DNA from: Neoroseomonas eburnea
GTDB taxonomy: Bacteria; Pseudomonadota; Alphaproteobacteria; Acetobacterales; Acetobacteraceae
Assembly (NCBI RefSeq): GCF_018129005.1
Contig: NZ_JAAEDL010000033.1
Coordinates: forward strand, 1 to 53,289
DNA: 53,289 nt
Direction: 5' to 3'
Of the stretch, positions 7,732-18,044 are shown piece after piece. The notes under the pieces are model-generated. The model was not told where the DNA came from. It made no database searches and worked only from the letters and a program-made list of their open reading frames with translations. A program made the position numbers and the translations under genes. Within the stretch, counting starts at the first letter, position 1. Each line of letters opens with the position of its first letter.

Positions 7732-8522
7732 GGCAGGGGCGCCTGGTCCGGGCGGCCATGCTCGCGGGCTTCGCCTTCCTGTGGCTGCCGATCCTGCTGC
7801 TGGTGGCCTATGCCTTCAGTGCCGACCGCATTCCCTTCCAGTGGGGCGGCTTCTCGCTCCGCTGGTTCCACGCCCTGGCGGCCGATGAGCGTCTGGTCGA
7901 GGCGGCGCTGCTGTCGCTGCGCATCGCCGCCGGGGCGGCGAGCCTCGCGGTGCTGCTCGGCGGCGCGGCGGGCTGGGCGCTGGCGCGCTTCGGGCCCTTC
8001 CGCGGCCGAGCGGTGTTCGGCGCCCTGATCGGCGCGCCGCTGGTGCTGCCGGAGGTGGTGACCGGCCTGTCCCTGCTGCTGCTCTTCGTCGCGCTGGACA
8101 TCCTGACGGGCTGGCCCGCCGGGCGCGGCGCGACCACCGTGCTGCTGGCGCATGCGACCCTCGGCGCCGCCTTCGTCGCGGTGGTGGTGCAGGCGCGCCT
8201 GGCCGAGACCGATCGCAGCCTGGAGGAAGCGGCGATGGACCTCGGCGCCACGCCCTTCCTTGCCTTCCGCACGGTGACGCTGCCGCTGGTCGCGCCCGCC
8301 CTGGCGGCGGGGTGGCTGCTGGCCTTCACCCTCTCGCTCGACGACGTGGTGATCGCCTCCTTCGTCTCGGGCCCGGCGGGGACGACGCTGCCCATGGCGC
8401 TGTTCTCCATGCTGCGGCTCGGGCTGACGCCGGAGGTGAACGCGCTGGGGGCGGTGGTGGTGATCGGGGTGGGGGCGATGCTCGCGGTGGCGGCCATCCT
8501 GCTCCGGCCGCGGCGGGGGTGA
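7728..8522 (+). CDS. potI: Polyamine ABC transporter permease 2
   Basis: A 264-residue permease (PotC/PotI family, usual length about 265-280). The start ATG overlaps the preceding stop (ATGA). It begins MRQGRLVRAAMLAGFAFLWL, has about six membrane segments, and carries the EAA loop EEAAMDLGATPFLAFRTVTLP (about 165-185). LSLDDVVIASFVSGPAGTTLP after it is strongly conserved in this subfamily. It pairs with the preceding permease to form the membrane channel. It is the last gene of the transporter operon; a lipoprotein gene follows after 57 bases. Confidence 0.9.
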   Translation: MRQGRLVRAAMLAGFAFLWLPILLLVAYAFSADRIPFQWGGFSLRWFHALAADERLVEAALLSLRIAAGAASLAVLLGGAAGWALARFGPFRGRAVFGALIGAPLVLPEVVTGLSLLLLFVALDILTGWPAGRGATTVLLAHATLGAAFVAVVVQARLAETDRSLEEAAMDLGATPFLAFRTVTLPLVAPALAAGWLLAFTLSLDDVVIASFVSGPAGTTLPMALFSMLRLGLTPEVNALGAVVVIGVGAMLAVAAILLRPRRG

Positions 8523-8579
8523 ATGCCCTCGGCCACGGGGCCATCGTTTCGCCGCCGCGCAGTGCCACATTCCCCCGTC

Positions 8580-10299
<1,720 letters not shown>

Positions 10300-10313
<14 letters not shown>

Positions 10314-11325
10314 GCACCACGCGCCCGTCGATCGCGCCCGCTTCCATGCGCGCGAAGATGTCGTTGATCTCGCCGAGCGTCGCCCAGGAGAAGTGCGGCG
10401 CCACCTTGCCTTCCCCGGCGAAGGCGATCGCCTCCTCGAGGTCCTGGCGCGTGCCGACGATCGACCCGCGCACTGTGATGCGCTTCAGCACCGTGTCGAA
10501 GATCGGCAGCGCCATCCGCCCTGGGGGCAGGCCGACCAGGGTCATCGTTCCCTTCGACCGCAGCATGCCGAAGGCCTGGTCGAAGGCCGCGGGCGAGACG
10601 GCAGTGACCAGCACGCCATGCATGCCGCCGGTCTCGCGCACCAGGCGTGCGACGGCGTCCGGCTGGCGACCGTCCATCACCGCATCGGCGCCGAGCGACT
10701 TCGCCAGTTCGAGCTTTTCCGGATGGATGTCGACTGCCGCACAGTGCAGCCCCATCGCCTTGGCGTATTGCACCGCCATATGGCCAAGCCCGCCGATGCC
10801 CGATACGGCGACCCACTCTCCCGGCCGCGCCTCGGTTTCCTTCAGCCCCTTGTAGACGGTGACCCCCGCACAGAGCACCGGCGCGGCCGGACCGAAATCG
10901 AGGCTGGCCGGCAGGTGCCCGACATAGCGCGGATCCGCGAGCACATAATCCGCAAAGCCGCCATTCACCGAATAGCCGGTGTTCTTCTGGCTGCCGCAGA
11001 GTGTCTCCCACCCGGTACGGCAATAGGGGCAGTACCCGCAGGCGCTGTGCAGCCAGGGCACGCCGATGCGGTCGCCCTCCTTCACCCCCTTCGCGCCGGC
11101 ACCGAGCGCGATGACGGTGCCGACCCCCTCATGGCCCGGGATGAAGGGGGCGGTCGGCTTGACCGGCCAGTCGCCCTTCGCGGCATGCAGGTCGGTATGG
11201 CAGACGCCTGAAGCCACGACCTTCACCAGGACCTGCCCGGGCCCCGGCTCGGGCACCGGGACTTCGCGGATCTCGAGCGGTGCCCCGAGGGCCGGCACGA
11301 CGGCGGCGCGCATGGTGGCTGGCAT
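10300..11325 (-). CDS. adhP: Zinc-dependent alcohol dehydrogenase
   Basis: A 341-residue medium-chain dehydrogenase that interconverts primary alcohols and aldehydes with NAD(H). Catalytic zinc ligands are in SGVCHTDLHA (Cys) and PGHEGVG (His-Glu); the structural zinc site is CGYCPYCRTGWETLC with four Cys. The Rossmann motif is VSGIGGLGHMAVQYAK (about 168-183), with an acidic VDIHPEKLE that favours NAD. Start ATG 11325 has GGGGAGG 5 bases upstream. The family resembles AdhP/AdhA of E. coli and Zymomonas. It sits behind an FNR/FixK-type promoter, so use under low oxygen (fermentation or alcohol use) is likely. Confidence 0.92.
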
Positions 11326-11351
11326 GGTTGCCTCCCCATGTTAATCAAAAC

Positions 11352-11393
11352 AGTATACGCCGCCCGTGGGCATCGGGGCTTGAGGTCGATCAA
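11352..11393 (-). promoter_or_regulatory. FNR/FixK-type class II promoter of adhP
   Basis: TTGAGGTCGATCAA (11380-11393) fits the FNR/FixK pattern TTGA-N6-TCAA and has a perfect ATCAA half-site. On the minus strand a strong -10, TATACT, lies at 11357-11352, which puts transcription start at about 11345. The box centre (11386.5) is then exactly 41.5 bases upstream, the class II activator position. The resulting leader is 20 bases with GGGGAGG before the ATG. Confidence 0.7.
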
Positions 11394-11461
11394 GGAGCCT
11401 TTGCGGGCCGGCGGGAGGGGCATAGGTTCCCCACCCCCTTGCAATGCGAGTGACTATGCCG

Positions 11462-11602
11462 ATGCCTGCCCTCGCCGCCCGTATGAACGACGTTTCCATC
11501 TCCGCATCCCTGGTCATGACGATGAAGGCGCGTGAACTCGCGGCGAAGGGCATCAAGGTCATCAGCCTCGCCTCCGGCGCGCCCGACTCCCCGACGCCGA
11601 TG
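11462..11602 (+). pseudogene. 5' fragment of the second aspartate aminotransferase gene
   Basis: Forty-seven codons (MPALAARMNDVSISAS... to PTPM) that match the start of the intact gene at 15840 almost residue for residue, with changes such as E to A and F to S near its end. After 11602 the similarity stops abruptly and about 190 bases of unrecognised sequence lead into the next gene. The two preceding codons (ATGCCG, 11456-11461) also correspond to the ATGCCC before the intact start. There is no recognisable catalytic part, so it is dead. Confidence 0.75.
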
Positions 11603-11789
11603 TCTTCCGCCTCGCCCGGCTTTCCGGCGTGGTTCGCGGCGGAAGGGAGCATCGGCACCGGCTTTTGCACTCGCCTCGGGGCTCCGGCGCTCGTGCTGCC
11701 CCGCTTTGCATCGTGCTCCGGTTCCGCGCGACGGCTGTCGTCGATGTCGTGATGGCGCCGATCGGGGTGGCGGTGGCGGCGGTGCGAAT

Positions 11790-13520
11790 GTGACGGGTGC
11801 CCTGCGCTACGTCGCAGCCACGGTGGGCCGGCCCTGGGCGGCGGTGGCGCTGCTCGTCCTGGCGGGGCTTGCCGTCACGGGGCCCAGCCTCGTGCTCGGC
11901 ACGCCGCCGACGGATTCGGCCACGTTCAACCGGACCTGGACCGAGCAGTTCAGCCGACTGTTCGCCGCCGGGCTGCTGTGGCCGCGCTGGCTTCCGGATT
12001 CCTTCGACGGCCTGGGCAGCCCGGCCTTTTTCTTCTACGCGCCCGCGCCCTTCTGGGTGGCTGCGGTGCTCGACCTGCTCACCCTGGGGCTGCTGCCGAA
12101 CGCGGTGCTGCTCGGCCTGCTGGGGGCAGTGCTGGCGATCGCCTCGGGCCTCGCCATGCATGCCTGGGTGGCGCGGGCGGCCAGCCCCTGGCGGGCGACC
12201 CTCGCGGGCCTCCTCTACATCGCGGCGCCCTTCCATCTGTTCGACCACTACTCCCGCGGCGCGCTCGGCGAACTGGCCGCCTATGCCGTTCTGCCGCTGG
12301 TCGCCGCCGGGGCGGAGGATGCGTTGCGCGGGCGGCGCGGCGGGGTCCTGCGGCTCGGCGCCGCGCTGGCGGCTCTGCTGCTCAGTCATCTGCCGGTTTC
12401 GCTCGTTGTGGCGGTCCTGGTGCTGCCGTGCCAGGGGCTGGGATTTCTGTTCGCCTGCCGTCCGCGCCTCGCCGCGGCGGGCATGGCGGCGCTGCGCGTG
12501 TCGGGCTCCGTGCTGCTCGGCCTCGCGCTGGCCGCGAGCTACGTGCTGCCTGCCCTGCTGCTTCAGGGGCATGTGTCGATGCACGACATGAATGAGGGCT
12601 ACTACGACCCGCGCCGGTGGCTGCTGATCGCGCCCGGCGGCTGGCCCAACCGGATGATGCTGGTCGTCGTCGGGTCACTCGCCCTGGCCTATGCGATCGC
12701 AGCCGCGGGGATGCTCGCGCTCCTGCGCGGGGCGCGGGACGCCGCCGCGCCGCGGCAATGGGCGGCGATCGCGCTCGTCCTGCTGGCGGTGATGGCCGGC
12801 GCCTTGCCCTGGTTGTGGGAGCCGTGGTCGCCCCTTGCGCGCCTCCAGTTTCCCTGGCGGCTGTTGGTGCCGGTCGAATTCGCGCTGGTGACGGCGGTGG
12901 CGCTCGGCCTCCCGGCGGGCTTCGATCGCCGCACCCTTGGCGGCATGGTGGCCGTGGTGCTGGCCATGGCGCCGGCGGTGGTCGTCGGGGGCGGCCTGAT
13001 CGCGACGAGATACGAGGTCGCGAAGCTGCCGCGGAGGCAAACCACGGAGGCCGCGGCAGTGAGCCAGCGCTTCGATGCCTTCGAATACCTGCCCCCCGGC
13101 CGCGCCACCCGCCTCGGGGCCAATCAGGGCCTTCGAGGCGAGACCTACGAGTCGCTGGTCGCGCCCTACCGCGACCGCGCCCCGGCCTGGTCGGAGCCGC
13201 CCGGCACGGCGACCGTCACGCTGTCGCCGGACAACCGCGGGGCAGGCAGCGTGGCGGTGCGGGCCTCGACCGGGACGCGCATCATCCTGCGGCGCTTCTA
13301 CTACCCGCTGTGGCGGCTGGAGGATGCGGCCGGTGCGCCGGGCCCCGTCATCGCGCCGCATGGACCCGATGGCCTCGCCGCCTTCGAGGTGCCCGCTGGC
13401 GAGACGGCGCTGCGGCTGGTCTGGTCGCCTCCCCCGGTCATGGCGGCCGGCGCGGCGGTTTCGCTGCTCGGGTTCCTCGTGCTCCTCGGGCTGCTGGTCA
13501 GGCTCAGGCGCGCAGCATGA
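11790..13520 (+). CDS. PTPS_related multi-pass membrane protein, copy 1
   Basis: A 576-residue membrane protein from GTG 11790, part of an ATGTGA junction with a short upstream frame. About ten hydrophobic segments. Near the N-terminus, FNRTWTEQFSRLFAAGLLWP and WLPDSFDGLGSPAFFFYAPAP (about 50-93) are the signature of the '6-pyruvoyl-tetrahydropterin synthase related' membrane family (PF10131), relatives of large glycosyltransferase-like membrane proteins. SHLPVSL and a C-terminal soluble beta domain (about 430-545) with GTATVTLSPDNRG and RRFYYPLWRLEDA follow. Despite the family name there is no pterin synthase domain. A paralogue lies at 14048. A role in surface glycan or lipid modification is a guess. 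Confidence 0.75.
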   Translation: MTGALRYVAATVGRPWAAVALLVLAGLAVTGPSLVLGTPPTDSATFNRTWTEQFSRLFAAGLLWPRWLPDSFDGLGSPAFFFYAPAPFWVAAVLDLLTLGLLPNAVLLGLLGAVLAIASGLAMHAWVARAASPWRATLAGLLYIAAPFHLFDHYSRGALGELAAYAVLPLVAAGAEDALRGRRGGVLRLGAALAALLLSHLPVSLVVAVLVLPCQGLGFLFACRPRLAAAGMAALRVSGSVLLGLALAASYVLPALLLQGHVSMHDMNEGYYDPRRWLLIAPGGWPNRMMLVVVGSLALAYAIAAAGMLALLRGARDAAAPRQWAAIALVLLAVMAGALPWLWEPWSPLARLQFPWRLLVPVEFALVTAVALGLPAGFDRRTLGGMVAVVLAMAPAVVVGGGLIATRYEVAKLPRRQTTEAAAVSQRFDAFEYLPPGRATRLGANQGLRGETYESLVAPYRDRAPAWSEPPGTATVTLSPDNRGAGSVAVRASTGTRIILRRFYYPLWRLEDAAGAPGPVIAPHGPDGLAAFEVPAGETALRLVWSPPPVMAAGAAVSLLGFLVLLGLLVRLRRAA

Positions 13521-13543
13521 ATCCACCGTCGCAGGAGATCGCC

Positions 13544-13993
13544 ATGCCCCCCGCCTTTCGCCTGCGGCCAGTGGACGACGCGGATTTCGCGCCGCTCCTC
13601 GATCTTTCCATCCGCGTGCTGCGCGCCGACCTCGAGCGTGTCGGCCGCTTCGACCCGGAGCGCCGGCGCATGCGGATGCGTGCCGGCTTCGATCCGGCGA
13701 ACCTGAGTGCGGTCGAGGTCGATGGCCGGCTCGTCGGCTGCATCGCCGCGGTTCCCGCCACCGGTCATCTGGAGATCCATTCCTTCTACCTTGAACCGGC
13801 GATGCAGGGACGGGGCCTCGGCGCGGCCATCGCCGCATCCGTGCTGGCCGCGCATCCGGGCCTCCCGGCCCGGATCGAGGTGCTGAAGGGCAGCGAGGTG
13901 CTGGCGTTCTGGAGGAAGCAGGGCTTCCGCGTCGTCGCCGAACAACCCTACGACTGGCTGTGCGAGCGGCCGGCGGACGTGACCGGCGCGTGA
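13544..13993 (+). CDS. GNAT family N-acetyltransferase
   Basis: A 149-residue acetyltransferase. ATG 13544 is chosen because AGGAG lies 6 bases upstream; ATG 13517, overlapping the previous stop, would add 9 residues. FRLRPVDDADFAPLLDLS opens the fold, YLEPAMQGRGLGAAIAASVLA (about 84-104) is the acetyl-CoA pyrophosphate-binding motif (Q-G-R-G-L-G), and EVLKGSEVLAFWRKQGFRVV is motif B. Acceptor unknown. It lies between two paralogous membrane-protein genes and its start resembles the GNAT fragment at 10209. Confidence 0.85.
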   Translation: MPPAFRLRPVDDADFAPLLDLSIRVLRADLERVGRFDPERRRMRMRAGFDPANLSAVEVDGRLVGCIAAVPATGHLEIHSFYLEPAMQGRGLGAAIAASVLAAHPGLPARIEVLKGSEVLAFWRKQGFRVVAEQPYDWLCERPADVTGA

Positions 13994-14047
13994 TTCGCGC
14001 CTTGGTGGCGACCAGCCAGGTCGTCTGTCCGTGGCAAGGAGGCGGGA

Positions 14048-15811
14048 TTGCGTGAGGAGCCGGTGAAGACGCGATCGGCCTGGCCGGCCTCGGCTCTCGC
14101 CGTCGCGCTCGCGGCCCTGTTCCTCGTCTGGCCGCTGCTGCTGTTCGGGGCGCCGCCGTCGCACAGCGCCATCTACAATGCCACCTGGGCCAGCCAGTTC
14201 ATCGAACTGTTGAATTCCGGCGTGGTCTATCCGCGGTGGCTGCCGGGTTCCTTCGGCGGCTTCGGCAGTTCCGCCTTCTTCTTCTACGCGCCGGTCCCGT
14301 TCTACTGGGCCTGGCTGCACACGCCCCTGGCGGAGGGCGCGGCCGGAACCTTCCGGGTCCTCGGCGCGGCGATGGCGACGATGCTGCTCGCCTCAGGCCT
14401 TTCCATGCGGGCCTGGCTCGGGCGGCATGCCGGACCGCGCGCGGCGACGGCAGGGGCGATCATCTACATGGCGATGCCCTACCATCTGCTCGACCTCTAT
14501 CTCCGGGGGTCCGTCGGGGAAGTCGCGGCCTATGCGGTGCTGCCCCTGGTGGCCATGGCGGTGTCGGACCTCGCCCGCGCGGGTGCAAGGGCGGTCGTGC
14601 CGCTGGCATTCGCCGCGGCGCTTCTCATGTGCAGCCACTTGCCGACGGCTCTGGCCGCCGCGGTCTTCCTGTTTCCCGCCCAATTCCTTTTCGAGGCGTC
14701 GCGCCGCGATCCGGGGCTTGCCGCCTTGGCGCGCGCCGCGGCGCTGGCAGCGGGTGCCGGGATCCTCGCGCTCGGCCTGGCCGCCGCCTACTTGCTGCCC
14801 GCGCTTACCCTCCAGGGGCAGGCCGCGTTCGACGTGATGCAGGAAGCCTTCTACGACCCGCGGAACTCGCTGCTCTACGCGCCCGGCCGGTGGCGGAACG
14901 AGGTGATGCTCGTCTTCGTCGGCTCGCTCTGCGCGGCGGTCGGGTTCGCGGCGATCGTGGTCTGGCGCAAGGCGCCAGCTGGGCCGGGGGGCTCGGCGAT
15001 CCGCTTCTGGGCGGGAATGGCGGGTTTCGTGACCCTTGCGGCGGGCGGTCTCATCCCGGGCCTCTGGGAGCCCTGGTCGCCGCTGTTTCGCATCCAGTTC
15101 CCGTGGCGACTGCTGCTGCTCGCGGAATTCGCCATCGTCACGGCGGTCGTGCTGTCCGGCGCGGCGCCGTGGCGGCAGCGCAGCAGCGTCCTGGCGGCAG
15201 TGCTGTGCCTCCTGCTCGGCGCTGCGGCGGTCGTGGTGCTCGGCGCCGGTGCCTGGGCCCGCCTCCACCACATCGAGACCGCCGAGTGGCATGCCTTGCG
15301 CGCAGCGGCCATCGAGGAGCGGCCCGACGCCCTCGAGTACCTCCCGGCGGGTCATCACTTCCGCTACGGCAGCGACGGCGGCTATGCGCTGCGGGACTTC
15401 AGGGCGATGTCCGCCGCCCTCGCGGCACGAGGGCCGGCCTGGTCCGACCCCCCCGGCGCGGCCGAGGTCACGGTCATCCCCGGCCAGGCCGGCGAACTCG
15501 ACCTCGCCGTCTCGGCCGCCGGGGAGGCCTGGATCGTCCTCCGGCGCTTCCACTTCCCGACCTGGCGGCTCGAAACCGCCGATGGCGCGGCGGGACCGGC
15601 GCTCGGGGCATACGGGCCGCATCGCCTTCTCGCCTTCCGGGTGGCGGCGGGCGAACACCGGCTGAGGCTGCGCTGGGCGCCGCCGCCGGCGGTCCGGCTG
15701 GGCGAATGGCTCTCCCTGTTGAGCATTGCCCTGGCCCTTGTGCTCATGGCAGTGCAGCGCCGCGCCGGGCGCGGGGCCGGGACGCCTTGCCCCCGCTCCG
15801 GAATTGCTTAG
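14048..15811 (+). CDS. PTPS_related multi-pass membrane protein, copy 2
   Basis: A 587-residue paralogue of the protein at 11790. TTG 14048 is chosen because AAGGAGG (14036-14042) is ideally spaced; GTG 14063 is the alternative. The signature is again present: YNATWASQFIELLNSGVVYP and WLPGSFGGFGSSAFFFYAPVP, then SHLPTAL, LQGQAAFDVMQEAFYDPRN (copy 1 has LQGHVSMHDMNEGYYDPRR), WEPWSPLFRIQFPWRLL, and a soluble C-terminal beta domain with RRFHFPTWRLETADG. The shared order over the full length shows an old tandem duplication, well diverged. The end is 28 bases before the aminotransferase. Biochemical role unknown. Confidence 0.75.
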   Translation: MREEPVKTRSAWPASALAVALAALFLVWPLLLFGAPPSHSAIYNATWASQFIELLNSGVVYPRWLPGSFGGFGSSAFFFYAPVPFYWAWLHTPLAEGAAGTFRVLGAAMATMLLASGLSMRAWLGRHAGPRAATAGAIIYMAMPYHLLDLYLRGSVGEVAAYAVLPLVAMAVSDLARAGARAVVPLAFAAALLMCSHLPTALAAAVFLFPAQFLFEASRRDPGLAALARAAALAAGAGILALGLAAAYLLPALTLQGQAAFDVMQEAFYDPRNSLLYAPGRWRNEVMLVFVGSLCAAVGFAAIVVWRKAPAGPGGSAIRFWAGMAGFVTLAAGGLIPGLWEPWSPLFRIQFPWRLLLLAEFAIVTAVVLSGAAPWRQRSSVLAAVLCLLLGAAAVVVLGAGAWARLHHIETAEWHALRAAAIEERPDALEYLPAGHHFRYGSDGGYALRDFRAMSAALAARGPAWSDPPGAAEVTVIPGQAGELDLAVSAAGEAWIVLRRFHFPTWRLETADGAAGPALGAYGPHRLLAFRVAAGEHRLRLRWAPPPAVRLGEWLSLLSIALALVLMAVQRRAGRGAGTPCPRSGIA

Positions 15812-15839
15812 GGTCGCGCCGCCATCGAAGGGAATGCCC

Positions 15840-17042
15840 ATGCCCGCTCTCGCCGCACGCATGAACGACGTCTCCATCTCCGCCTCCGTCGTGATGACGA
15901 TGAAGGGGCGGGAACTCGCGGCGAAGGGGATCAAGGTCATCAGCCTCGCCTCCGGCGAGCCCGACTTCCCGACGCCGATGCATGCGATCGAAGCCGCGCA
16001 CAAGGCCGCGCTGGCCGGCGACACCAAGTACCCGCCGCAGGACGGTACCAGGGAACTGAAGGAAGCGGTCCAGCGCAAGTTCAAGCGCGACAACAAGCTC
16101 GACTACGCGCTCGATGAGATCATGGTCGCCAATGGCGGCAAGCAGTGCATCTACAACGCCTTCATGGCGACGGTGGATCCGGGCGACGAGGTGGTGATCC
16201 CCGCGCCCTACTGGATCTCCTACGCCGACATGGCGAAGGTCGCCGGCGGCAAGCCGGTGCTGGTGAACTGCCCGCAGAACAACGGCTTCAAGCTGCGCCC
16301 CGAGGACCTCGACGCCGCCATCACCCCCAAGACCAAGTGGGTGATGCTGAACTTCCCGAACAACCCGACCGGCGCGGCCTGCTCGCGGGAGGAGATGAAG
16401 GCGATCGCCGCGGTGCTGAAGAAGCACCCGCATGTCTGGGTGATGACCGACGACATGTACGAGCACCTCGTCTATGACGGCTTCGAGTTCTGCACCATCG
16501 CCGAGGTCGAGCCGGCGCTGAAGGAGCGCACGCTGACCGTCAACGGCGCGTCGAAGACCTACGCCATGACCGGCTGGCGCGTCGGCTTCTGCGGCGGGCC
16601 GAAGCAGCTCATCAAGGCGATGATCAACATGCAGGGCCAGGCGACCTCGGGCATCTCCACCGTCGGCCAGGCGGCAGCCGCCGCCGCGCTGGACGGCCCG
16701 CAGGACCTGGTGCGCGAGCGCGCCGAGGACTACCGCCGCCGCCGCGACATGGTGGTCGAGATGCTGAACGAGGCGCCCGGCATCGCCTGCCACAAGCCCG
16801 AAGGCGCCTTCTACGTCTTCCCCAACATCGCCGGCTGCCTCGGCAAGACGACCAAGGCGGGCAAGAAGATCGAGACCGACACGGACTTCGCGCTCGCGCT
16901 GCTGGAGGAGAAGTACGTCGCGGCGGTGCAGGGCGCTGCCTACGGCATGTCGCCGTATCTCCGCATCTCCTACGCCACCGACATGGACAGCCTGCGCGAG
17001 GCCTGCAGCCGTATCCAGGAGTTCTGCAAGGAACTCTCGTGA
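15840..17042 (+). CDS. Aspartate aminotransferase paralogue, class Ib
   Basis: A 400-residue PLP enzyme, same length as the one at 9010 and similar throughout. ATG 15840 is preferred over ATG 15834 because AAGGGA then has proper spacing. Motifs: ASGEPDFPTP, ANGGKQCIYNAFMATVDPGDE, NFPNNPTGAACS, MTDDMYEHLVYDGF, and SKTYAMTGWRVGF with the PLP lysine, then LRISYATDMDSLREACSRIQEFC. Differences in the active-site surroundings (Asn-Gly-Ala-Ser-Lys-Thr) suggest a different preferred substrate. It overlaps the next acetyltransferase by 4 bases. Its first 47 codons occur as a decayed copy at 11462. Confidence 0.9.
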   Translation: MPALAARMNDVSISASVVMTMKGRELAAKGIKVISLASGEPDFPTPMHAIEAAHKAALAGDTKYPPQDGTRELKEAVQRKFKRDNKLDYALDEIMVANGGKQCIYNAFMATVDPGDEVVIPAPYWISYADMAKVAGGKPVLVNCPQNNGFKLRPEDLDAAITPKTKWVMLNFPNNPTGAACSREEMKAIAAVLKKHPHVWVMTDDMYEHLVYDGFEFCTIAEVEPALKERTLTVNGASKTYAMTGWRVGFCGGPKQLIKAMINMQGQATSGISTVGQAAAAAALDGPQDLVRERAEDYRRRRDMVVEMLNEAPGIACHKPEGAFYVFPNIAGCLGKTTKAGKKIETDTDFALALLEEKYVAAVQGAAYGMSPYLRISYATDMDSLREACSRIQEFCKELS

Positions 17043-18025
17043 TCCGGGAGGGGCGCGACACCGACGCCGAGGGCTTCATCGCCCTCATCGGCGCCTGCTG
17101 GGGCGAATACCCGGGCTGCGTACTGGATGTGGACGGCGAGGTGCCGGAACTGCGCGCCCTCGCCAGCTACTTCCGCGACCAGGGCGGCATGCTCTGGGCT
17201 GCGGAGCGCGAGGGCCGCATCCTCGGCATGGTCGGCACGCGCCCCCTGAAGGAGGACGCGGCGTGGGAGATCTGCCGCATGTATGTCGATACCGGCGCGC
17301 GCGGCATCGGCCTGGCGGCGGACCTTCTGCGCACCGCCGAGGACCACGCCCGCGCGGCGGGAGCCGAGCGCCTCGTCCTCTGGACCGACACGCGCTTCAC
17401 CCGCGCACATGGCTTCTACGAGAAGCATGGCTATGTCCGGCAGGGCTCGATCCGGATCCTGGACGACCTGTCCAACTCCCTCGAGTTCCGTTACGCGAAG
17501 CCGGCCCGCGGGCTGGTGGTCGAGGCGCTGGACGCCGCCGCGGCCGCCTCGGCCGAACGGCGCCTCGCCGGGATCCTGATCGCCAGCGTCGCCGAGGGCG
17601 CTTCACTCGAATTCCTGCCGCCGCTGGCCAGGGACCGTGCCGCCGCGTTCTGGAAGTCTGCCTCGGCGGCCGTCGCGGCCGGGGATCGCGTGCTGCTCGC
17701 CGCGTGGCTCGACGGGCGCCTCGCGGGAACGGTGACGCTCGACCTCGCCACGGCCGAGAACCAGCCGCATGTGGCAAGCATCCAGAAGCTGATGGTGGAC
17801 CCGGCCGCGCGGCGCGCGGGCATCGGCCGCGCCCTGCTCCGCCGCGCCGAGCAGGCCGCGCGTGCCCATGGCCGCCGGGTCGCGATGCTCGACACCCGCT
17901 TGGGCAGCGCGGCCGAGGGGCTCTACCGCGCCGAGGGCTGGACGGAACTCGGCCGGATCCCCGGATTCGAACTGGATGGCGCGCGCGTGCCGCAGGATAC
18001 GCTGTTCTTCTGGAAGGCGCTTTGA
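17039..18025 (+). CDS. Tandem-domain GNAT acetyltransferase
   Basis: A 328-residue protein of two GNAT domains. GTG 17039 overlaps the stop of the aminotransferase. Domain 1 (about 1-155) has MYVDTGARGIGLAADLLRTA as acetyl-CoA motif A and TRFTRAHGFYEKHGYV as motif B. Domain 2 (about 160-328) has LMVDPAARRAGIGRALLRRA and TRLGSAAEGLYRAEGWTELG. Both pyrophosphate-binding loops are intact, so both may be active. Acceptors are unknown; the coupling to an aminotransferase suggests an amino-acid-like substrate, which is inference only. Confidence 0.85.
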   Translation: MIREGRDTDAEGFIALIGACWGEYPGCVLDVDGEVPELRALASYFRDQGGMLWAAEREGRILGMVGTRPLKEDAAWEICRMYVDTGARGIGLAADLLRTAEDHARAAGAERLVLWTDTRFTRAHGFYEKHGYVRQGSIRILDDLSNSLEFRYAKPARGLVVEALDAAAAASAERRLAGILIASVAEGASLEFLPPLARDRAAAFWKSASAAVAAGDRVLLAAWLDGRLAGTVTLDLATAENQPHVASIQKLMVDPAARRAGIGRALLRRAEQAARAHGRRVAMLDTRLGSAAEGLYRAEGWTELGRIPGFELDGARVPQDTLFFWKAL

Positions 18026-18044
18026 CCTGTCAGGGAGGCGGACG

